Below, one piece after another: positions 54,181 through 64,000 of a stretch of DNA of 64,000 nt. Both the position numbers and the translations under genes were made by a program. Below the pieces are notes generated by a model that worked only from the letters and a program-made list of their open reading frames with translations, did not search any database and was not told the origin of the DNA. The stretch covers positions 7,502,064 to 7,566,063 of the forward strand of contig OW051468.1 in assembly GCA_932521025.1 (NCBI GenBank), in the 5' to 3' direction. The stretch's first letter is position 1; each line of letters begins with the position of its first letter. The stretch is from Oscheius onirici (taxonomy: Eukaryota; Nematoda; Chromadorea; Rhabditida; Rhabditidae).

Positions 54181-55421
54181 ATTTTGAGCAATCGAATTCG
54201 ACCTGGTCGGATTGTCCCTGATCGATATTGAACGCAAGTGCAGAGAAATAGTTCGAAACCGAACAGTGCGATAGTGAAAATTCGAACTTTTCAGTTTCAA
54301 TTCAAACTAGTGCGAAATCAATACAGTTCTAATTTGACCAGTTCTAAACCGATACAGAGCCACTATAGTTTAAACGGAGCCAAGTGGGGGTTTTTATGGT
54401 AATAAAACTGGGGGTTTCTTGAAGAATTGTGGGAATTTTTTGAAGGGAAGTATCGGTTTTCAATAAAACAAGGAAGAATAATAAAGATTAAATTCCATAT
54501 AATGTTTGTTACAAAGCTGCTCAAAAAGGTGGGTAGGAAATACAAACAAATGGGTAAATAAGCGGACACGTGGACCTTCATTTGTTGCGAGCTGCAGCCA
54601 ATTGATTTCGGACTGGGGATTCCCGCACATGGTCAAAAACCATTTTAACGTTTTTTTTTCATTTGTAGCTTTGACAAAAACGGGAGAAAAAGGTTTTAGT
54701 GACTGTCACGAACGGTCGGTCGATCGATGAGGACAAACAGGATGCGCGTCAGAGGTCCACTGGACCCGTGAGAAAAGGGGGAGGGTGTGGGTCCGACGAC
54801 AGAAGGGAGCCGAAATTTTTTGGTATCTCTATTCAACATCTTGATCGTTTTTTCTAGCGATACAACTCCTTACTTACATTTGTAACAAAGTAAAATGCTT
54901 CATATTCAGTGTTTTCTTGTTCCTAATAAATAACATCAGAGCAGACATAAGTAGAATTCTCTGGAATTAGTCCACGATCACCACTGGAACAGGTTAAGAT
55001 GAGTTTGACTCTTTAGGAACCAATATTTAGATGAGTCTCTTTTACTTATCAGTATCGATCCGTAGTTCAGGTCAAGTTACAGATATCCTCTTTTTTTAAT
55101 AAATGTTTTATTGGGGTATTCCATCTCCAGAAGTTACTTACTTATCAGTGTTTCAGTTATAGCAAGAGTCTGTTGAAAGAATGTTCATGGTCTGGGTTAC
55201 TGAGTCTGGTTTTGACCAAAAGGTGAATTTAGAATCTGAGGAGTTAGAGAGACTTAGTAAGGACCAGACCCCAGAATATGAGCCAAAATGGACGAAAAAC
55301 GTGCAGTGCTCGTTTGGGTAGAAGTCGCGAAGAAGTAACAACGATAAAATAAAACTGAATCTGTGTTTTTAACAATAACTACAATTTACATACAAAAATA
55401 CATTAAAAAAATTATTCAGAA
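54181..55421. other. Gene-free stretch between LINE relic and ATE1
   Basis: AT-rich with scattered short repeats; no exon recognised. Confidence 0.4.
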
Positions 55422-58400
55422 TCACCGGAGTCTTCCTCTTCTTCTTCCTCATTCGCCAGCTTCTGAATCTCGCCCACGAAGATGAGGAAATTATGTCGCA
55501 ATGGTAGGGCTGGCAGTAGACTGAAAAATGACAATTTGTAGGGTAAAAACGGAAAAATACCTGGCCAAAAGAGTCAAGTTGCTCCGAGCAACCACTGGCT
55601 CCTTGTCCTCGTAGCCAGGAATAATTGATGGCAAATCCGTGTATCTTACAGGCTGAAAGCTATTTTTGTTAAGAAAAAAATATGTGTTTTAATTGAAAGC
55701 AATTTAGTCTAGCAACAGCACCATCGAAAGGAAGTCAACTATGGCCAGCGACGAGTAAGTTCTACCTACTATATCAGAATAACCTGGCTTTAGGGGTCAA
55801 AACATCTTCCAAAAGCTAAAGGACAAGTTCAAGATGGCCGTGAAGAAGGTCGACATGAACAATCTGCCAGATGGGATTCGCGAGCAGTGCTCTGAGCTGG
55901 AACAGTACCGCAATGCTCTCTACGATCTCTATCTCGATCTGATGCGCGTTCTCAACGGCCACCCCGACTACGATCCGACTGTTCGCAAAGAGGACGCCTA
56001 CTATGTCGAAAACGAGTCTCCGGGCGAAAAATTCTGCATCCAAATCGGTTTTCTTCGTCAGCTGATGTGGGACGGCCAGCTGCCGGGCTACTGTATGCGC
56101 CTGGGACTGGAAATCAGCGAAGTGGAAAAGATTCTGCAGCGCGATGCTCGCAAGCAGCTCTTCTACTTGCGCGACTTTCTCTTCAACGAGTATCCAAAGT
56201 TTGAGAAGCTCAAAACGGAGTGTCTCGTGGCCAAGAACAAGTACGAGGTGATGGAGGATCGAAAAAAGACCAAGGCTAAAGAAGAATACGATCGTCACGT
56301 CAGCAAGATTCAGCAATTTATCGTGCATAAGGTACCGGCCATGAAGAATAGTCACGTGCGCTGTCTGCAGTACTTTATGCGCTGCTATCGCCACTATCAC
56401 GTCAGTCTCAGAGAGCGCTACGCCGGAATCGCTACCATCAAGGTTCCCAGACCTGGTGGTTCTCAGAGGACTTAGATGAATATAGTCCATTGACAAAATA
56501 AACATGCGAAAAAGACTTACTCTTTGTCTTACTAGCAGAACCAAATCTTGAAGTTTCTTTCGTGGAGCCATAATTTCAGGTCGAAATGCAATATAGGGAA
56601 TATCCGAAGCGGCAAACATTTTCTGACATTCTGATAGCGGAACCTGAAGAAATCTTTGAATTTTGTAAATAATTGAATTCTACCCATTTGAAGGATTTGT
56701 CACACAGCAGCTCACTCGGTTGAAATTTTCCCTTGTACCTCATTTTCGGACACGACTGTATGTAATAGCCCATGTAGTAATATTTCAAGGCTGGTCTGGC
56801 CACGGAAAGCTTCTTCGTGAACTCGATTTCCCTGAAATTATTTCTTTGAACACTAGCCGTTTCTGTTGAATTCAAAAAAGAATTATTTTGGAGCTAATTT
56901 GGCTCGATGTTATTTTTTGTGAATAAGAGGTTCCAAAGCTTCGTACCTGAGTGCCGTATAAGTGCCGAGACTGAGAAAATTAAAGTCCGGATCGTAATAC
57001 ATGTATTTTGAAGAGAGGCAATGAGGAAGGATGTCGATGACTCCGACTGCAATCAGCTTTCCGTCCAAAATGTACCACTGATGGTAGGCTCCATATTGAG
57101 GTCTGAACGATTTAAACGGGTTTAGACAAGACAACAATACTTACAAAGAATCCTGATATCCGGGTGCCTTTTCGAATGGATCCGATACGAGAAACCGCTT
57201 GTAACCGGCTTCGGTTGAATCATGGTCCTGATGAATCTAAATTTCGGTTTTAGAGAAGAAGAAAGTAAATCGAACAGTGCTCTGGTACTTTTTGAACAAA
57301 AGAAACGACTCCTCACTCCGCTCTTCGAATTCTACACTATCAGTTTTGACTAATTTGATCTAAAATTGACGTTTTAGCATACTTTTGAAGGTTTAGAACC
57401 TCAAGATTGTGCTTCCAAGTGCTGTCATACGGCTCCAGAAACGATTCGGTAGTCCGTCGACGGGCTTCCTCCTTCCGTTTTCTCTCTTCTCGCATCACTT
57501 CCACGCTGAATCCTTTCAGATGCCATTTTTCGAAGCATCGTTGTCGGCGTTTCTCCTTTTTCTTCTACAAAATTAGTTAGGTTTCTTTACAAAATGGGTT
57601 ACCGTGGGCTGTCCTTTGACGAGATGTTTGTCAGAGCTCGATCCCTCGCTGCTCTGCTTGGCGGGCTTTTCTACAGTTTTAGCCTAAACAGTTTTTAGAC
57701 CAAAACAAAGACAAAACGAACCGGATGATCAGTGTCCATTTCCTGGACAGGCCCGCATTTCGGATTGACTCCATTTTTAAGATATTCCAACATGGCTCGT
57801 AAAACGCGCTTCTGATTGCGGGAAAGAAAGAATTTGAAAGTATTTAGTCTGAAAATGAATAGAATAACAGAAAAAAAAATCACCGAATAGTGTATTGGGG
57901 ACAGCAGGTCCGTTCCATAATTGGCTTGTAGACATAGAGTCCCGAACTGAAATATCAATAAATCAGGGACAGATAGAGTAAAATTGCCGCCTCATTCCGC
58001 AGTCGAGTAATTCTTGATAGCCAGAAGTGGTCAAACTGTGCGCCCAGATGCCTGGAAATCACATTTTGGTTTTGAAAGAATAGAGTTCCCCGAATGCGGT
58101 CATGAGATTGCAATTTTATTGTTTTTAGTGAACTGACCTACTCCACCCACAATCCAAAAGAAATGAAAATGCCTCGTAGTCAAACATATAGCCTACACAG
58201 CCTAAAAACCAGAATTTTTATCGGCGTAACAGCGAAAAATTGAACCAACATCTCAAAAACATTAGTATTGTTGTGCTAATTTGCCCTTTTTGTCTGCCAT
58301 AACCGATAAAAATCAACGCAAATGGCTCAATTTAAACCAAATTCGGACGGTTATATCAGTCAAGACAAAAATAAAATGGGTTGTACGGCAGCAGCCTCAG

Positions 58401-58645
58401 TTCGTTCAAACTAGCGTGAAACATCAGATTTCACCGTGAAATAAGGTGAAACTCCGTATTATGAGGACAAACTGAGGCGTCTGCAGCAGTACAAAATAGG
58501 TAGTTAGCACTACGAAAAGATCCAACATACCAAGAGAAACGCTTCTCCCGGTTTCTTCATCCTCACCTGCAGATGTTTTCTCGCGCTTCTGGCAGTATCC
58601 ACAATGACCGTTTTCGATCAGTTGACATAGTTCGACTATGTTCAT
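55422..58645 (-). CDS. ATE1: Arginyl-tRNA--protein transferase 1
   Basis: Multi-exon gene starting MNIVELCQLIENG. The N-terminal conserved cysteines are in HCGYCQKRE; the next exons give GIWAHSLTTSGYQELLDCGM and SGLYVYKPIMERTCCPQYTI with the CC pair, matching ATE1 closely. The C-terminal GNAT-like half contains RPQYGAYHQWYILDGKLIAV, GVIDILPHCLSSKYMYYDPD, LGTYTALREIEFTKKL, YYYMGYYIQSCPKMRYKG and WVPLSECQKMF. The last exons (PVRYTDLPSIIPGYEDKE ... ending EEEEEDSGDSE) are joined in phase across an 868-nt intron (55653-56520) that contains the BAR-like gene on the opposite strand. ATE1 adds Arg to N-terminal Asp/Glu/oxidised Cys for the N-degron pathway. It starts 121 nt behind CRIF1 on the same strand. 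Confidence 0.93.
55741..56475 (+). CDS. BAR-domain-like protein, nested in ATE1 intron
   Basis: Two exons separated by a roughly 41-nt intron after MASDE; exon 2 is a long open frame ending VPRPGGSQRT. The protein is about 236 aa, almost all helical and charged. The order of helices (NNLPDGIREQCSELEQYRNA, LYDLYLDLMRVLNGHPDYDP, then LRDFLFNEYPKFEKLKTECL, LVAKNKYEVMEDRKKTKAKE, VRCLQYFMRCYRHYHVSLRE) resembles the N-BAR/endophilin type membrane-bending coiled coil. No SH3 domain follows. Membrane remodelling is inferred only. The whole gene lies inside the last large ATE1 intron, on the other strand. Confidence 0.75.
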
Positions 58646-58766
58646 CTTAACTTTTCTATTATCCAGTGAGGTCAGTCAAAAGATATAGGAATTGTAACCG
58701 TTGAGAGATTGTTCGTCTTCTCACTAGCCTATTTATGCACAACAATAACAAGTTAACAATGAATTT

Positions 58767-59492
58767 CTAGGAAACAATCTCGGCAAACTTCTTCTTCTGA
58801 ATTTCTGCCCGTTTCGACAACTTTTCGGCCTTCTTTTCTTCAGCATCTTTTTGTTCGAGCATAACTTCAAATCTTGGATCTTTTGGATCCATCCAGTAAC
58901 CGAAATATTCCTGAATTTCACTGAAAAATCTTGTTTGAATCACAGACAAATTGAAAATACCGAATTCGTCTCTCCAAAACAATTTCCTTTTCATCGCGTT
59001 CTTTCTCAGCTTTGACCTGGCTGGCTTCGAATTTCTTCAGGGCGTCCGGATATTTCTTCAGATTTTTTTCCAGCTCGGCCAATCTGGCTTCCTCTTTCGA
59101 CTTTCTCTTCTGTTTAATTTCTTCCAGTTCCCTCGTTACAAGAGCGTATTCCTTGTACAGACCGACTGCATGTTCCTCCTCAATTTCCTGCAAAAAAAAT
59201 TGCTTACAATTTTTAGTTGAAAGGAAACCTCGATTGTCGGCCAGAGAACTCCCATCTGGACATCACTTTTCAGCCCATACTGTCCAAATCGTTTACGCTG
59301 ATAAATCCGCTCATTTTCCCATTCGAATTCAACGGGAGGAACTCCGCCGCTGGCAATGACACGATGTCTTGGCTTCAATCTAATAAAAATATGTGAAAAG
59401 GGATAATCTTACTGAGAGATCGAATGAATCGGTTCGGAAGAAGCCAGTCGTTTTGATATCTGACCGAGACGTTGTACAATTAGACGGGACAT
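58767..59492 (-). CDS. GADD45GIP1: Mitochondrial ribosomal protein mL64 / CRIF1 (GADD45GIP1)
   Basis: Starts MSRLIVQRLGQISKRLASSE, a likely mitochondrial presequence (basic, Ser/Leu, few acids). The conserved core RVIASGGVPPVEFEWENERI, YQRKRFGQYGLKSDVQMGVL is followed by a long charged coiled coil. Near the C-terminus, REIQEYFGYWMDPKDPRFEV matches the family. It ends QKKKFAEIVS. In mitochondria mL64 sits at the large-subunit exit tunnel and aids membrane insertion. It lies 206 nt behind RBBP4 and 121 nt before ATE1 on the same strand. Confidence 0.9.
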
Positions 59493-59698
59493 CCGCCTCA
59501 ACAAGTCTCCGTTACTCAAAACACCAAAACTTTACGGTAACTCGTAGGAAAATTAACTTGTAATTTACTTAATAAATATGATGAGATTGTTTATTCGTGA
59601 AATATTGACCAAGGTTGTAACATAACGGAAAATGAGATACTGGGGGGCGATCCGTAATAAGCAACCGGACATTGCTTTGAAACGTTGGAGAATGACAT

Positions 59699-61891
<2,193 letters not shown>

Positions 61892-63900
61892 ATGCAGGAC
61901 GAATTTCTGGAGACTCTCCGGAATCCGTTCTTCTTGTTTGTGAGCGTTTCAGCTCTACTTTCATTATGCATGGTAAGGTCTTTTTGTATAAATACCGCAA
62001 TATTGATTTAGGTAAGCGGTTCGGCAATCGGAGATGCCGTAGAACTCGAATTCCCCGCCTATCGTATGACTCAATACGAGCTGGGAGGTACTCAATACGG
62101 ATCCAAGACTAATAAAGTTCAGTACGAAGCCGTGTCCTTGGATGGACAAGCTCTTCGCAGGTTTTTTTGTTTTATTTTCACACAAATAGTATTTTTGGAT
62201 GTGTCGTTGCCCTTTGGAGAGATGTAGCAACGCGCGACATTGATGATCTTCTTTCATCTGCTGTCGGTGCTCTGTTAATTGTCGTTCCCACTGATCTTGA
62301 TCTTCTGTCACCAGCGGACAAAACGGTATACCTTTTTGAATTTACCTTTTATCATGCATTTTAGCTGTTTTATGACATGGAACGTCGACTGGCATCAACG
62401 AAAGCATTCGATTTGGCCATTTACATTACTCCGACAAGTGAAAAGATCTTGTCAGTTCTTGGAGACATCACAGCATCCACTGGCAAGTCAACCACGGCGA
62501 CTCAACAGCTTCTAAACACCGTGTCCGCCAATACCTTCCAGGTAACCTTTGAGAAAACATGTAGTTATCTTAGTTTTAGTTCACTTCCACTAGCTCGGCC
62601 AGCAACACGCCGATAACTCAAACACCTAGCAACATAATTGCTCGATTGGAAGGATCCGATTCAAGCGCTTCCACTATCCTCTTTGTTGCCCATTACGACA
62701 GTCATTCTCTCTTCCCCGTTAGTTTTCATTTAAAAATTTCCAATATGTTGGCATTGCAGAGCTATTCGACCGGCTCTGATTCAAATGGCAGCGGTGTTGT
62801 CATGCTTCTTCAACTTCTCAGCATCCTCAGAAAGTTCTACGAAAATCCTACCACGCGTCCAGCCTATAACGTTGTTTTCGCCTGGACTGCTGCCGGAAAG
62901 CTCAACTACCAAGGCACTAGGGCTCTGATCGACACACTGGAGAAAAATACTGCCGCAATCAGTCAGTTTGTTGATCTCTCACCTATCTTTTGGTTACAGT
63001 CGATAACGACAAAGTCGAATTGGCCATCTGCATTGAAGGAGTCGGCGGCCCTGGAAAACTGCATCTCCATGCTTCAAAGCAGCCTTCCGAAGGTACAGCC
63101 GCCGCTCAACTGTTCAAGAGACTGAAGCTGGCCGCGCCGAACGAGAGCGTCGAATTAGTGACCAAGAAAATCAATCTCAATGCTCCTCAACTCAACTGGG
63201 AACATGAGCGGTATTCCCTCCACATGTTTCCCTCCACTTTTAAAACTTTGCAGATTCAACATTCGAAAACTGCCCGCCGTCACCATTTCGCGCTATTCCA
63301 GCTCTGAAGATGTGCTTCGTGGCTCAATGCTGGATACTCCTTCACAGATCAGTATCGACAACTTGGATCGCAACATTCGGTTAGTCTATTCCACAGTTGT
63401 AATATAAAAATTCTTAGAATCGTTGCCGAAGCCACGCTCGGCTACATCCTTGCCCTGCCAGAGACTGGATTTTCTTCCGATCCCCACGTCTCCTCAGCGT
63501 CGTCGATACTTTCTCGCGACGCCGTCGACCGTCAGCTTCTCGGCCACTATATCCGTCAATTCGCCAGTAAACCTCGTCCTGTGGCCGATATCCAGGCAAC
63601 AAAGGCCGTAGCTTCCAATCTTGCAGCGACCGTCACCAGTCTTACCAGAGTTTGTGATTTTCTCCTTTTTGTACTCTCATCTTTCTTCAGACAGTCACAG
63701 TAGAACCCGTTAAATTGGTAGATGCCCAAGTCTATGGAATTACGACCGACAAACTGTTGGCGGAACAAGTGAAGCCGGCCATCTTTGAACTCTTCATTTC
63801 CGGATTCATTGTCCTCTTCCTGACGGCCTTCTATCAGGTGGTTATCCGAGCTCAGAATACGGTCGAGGGATCAGTCGGCTATATCAGAAAACGTGTCTAA
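61892..63900 (+). CDS. NCLN: Nicalin (ER membrane protein)
   Basis: Starts MQDEFLETLRNPFFLFVSVS with a membrane anchor, then GDAVELEFPAYRMTQYELGG and VGALLIVVPTDLDLLSPADK. An M28 aminopeptidase-like fold follows (FVAHYDSHSLFP, SDSNGSGVVMLLQLLSILRK, YNVVFAWTAAGKLNYQGT), without a full zinc-ligand set, as in nicalin. A C-terminal membrane segment (FELFISGFIVLFLTAFYQVV) precedes the end YIRKRV. Nicalin works with NOMO and TMEM147 in multi-pass protein biogenesis; in C. elegans NRA-2 controls receptor subunit composition. Exons are short with small introns and splice phases are consistent where checked. The gene ends 100 bases before the window edge. Confidence 0.93.
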
Positions 63901-64000
63901 AAGTTCATTCCCTCCCCCATTTTTAGATTCTCAGTGTTTTTATTATCATTCTCCTATACACGTCGGTGCGCTAGAGAAATCTTTCAATCTATGCGTGTTG

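Noticed and set aside
55834..56619. Long minus-strand frame opposite the BAR-like gene
   Set aside because: It is the antisense shadow of the BAR-like exon; the real ATE1 exon here ends at 56521 with a GTAAGT donor.

Overview
The window is animal nuclear DNA, most probably from a nematode. Genes are compact and intron-rich, and many introns are only about 35-45 nt. Introns have GT...TTTCAG boundaries. In most genes a pyrimidine-rich acceptor (TTTCAG or TTTTAG) lies 0-7 nt before the start codon, which is what spliced-leader trans-splicing leaves. Same-strand neighbours often sit 120-220 nt apart, as in nematode operons. A casein-kinase-1-like copy of the nematode-expanded type supports this. 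The species could not be determined.

Layout. 0.4-6 kb: KLHDC2-like kelch gene and BAG1 (minus, operon-like), then two LITAF genes tail to tail. 7-10 kb: Arp3 and dynactin p25 (plus, operon-like). 11-14.3 kb: eva-1. 14.5-23.6 kb: a kexin/furin-type convertase preceded by a large doublecortin-IQ-PLAT gene (minus, operon-like). 25-34.4 kb: repeat-rich block with an RTE-like LINE, a tRNA-derived SINE, a frameshifted RPL14 copy, hAT-like and TA-flanked elements, tandem repeats and the intact RPL14. 35-45 kb: CASC3/Barentsz, HSF1, WAVE/SCAR (with a broken casein kinase in one intron and a hAT-like element at a splice donor) and a farnesyl diphosphate synthase. 45-51 kb: an F-box-like gene, repeat cassettes, a mariner-type element and a farnesyl-synthase fragment. 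51-54 kb: LMAN1/ERGIC-53 and a LINE relic. 55-64 kb: RBBP4, mL64/CRIF1 and ATE1 in a row on minus, a BAR-like gene nested inside ATE1, then nicalin.

Functional themes. Arp3 and WAVE are the nucleator subunit and the activator of one actin pathway. Dynactin p25 and the doublecortin protein act on microtubules. LMAN1, nicalin, the LITAF proteins and the convertase belong to the secretory and endolysosomal system. BAG1 and HSF1 belong to proteostasis; KLHDC2-like kelch proteins and ATE1 are both degron-pathway proteins. No single new biochemical system was found. The most unusual items are the doublecortin-IQ-PLAT architecture, a hAT-like insertion that duplicated a splice donor, and a mariner-type element enclosing copies of a sequence found upstream of a nearby gene.
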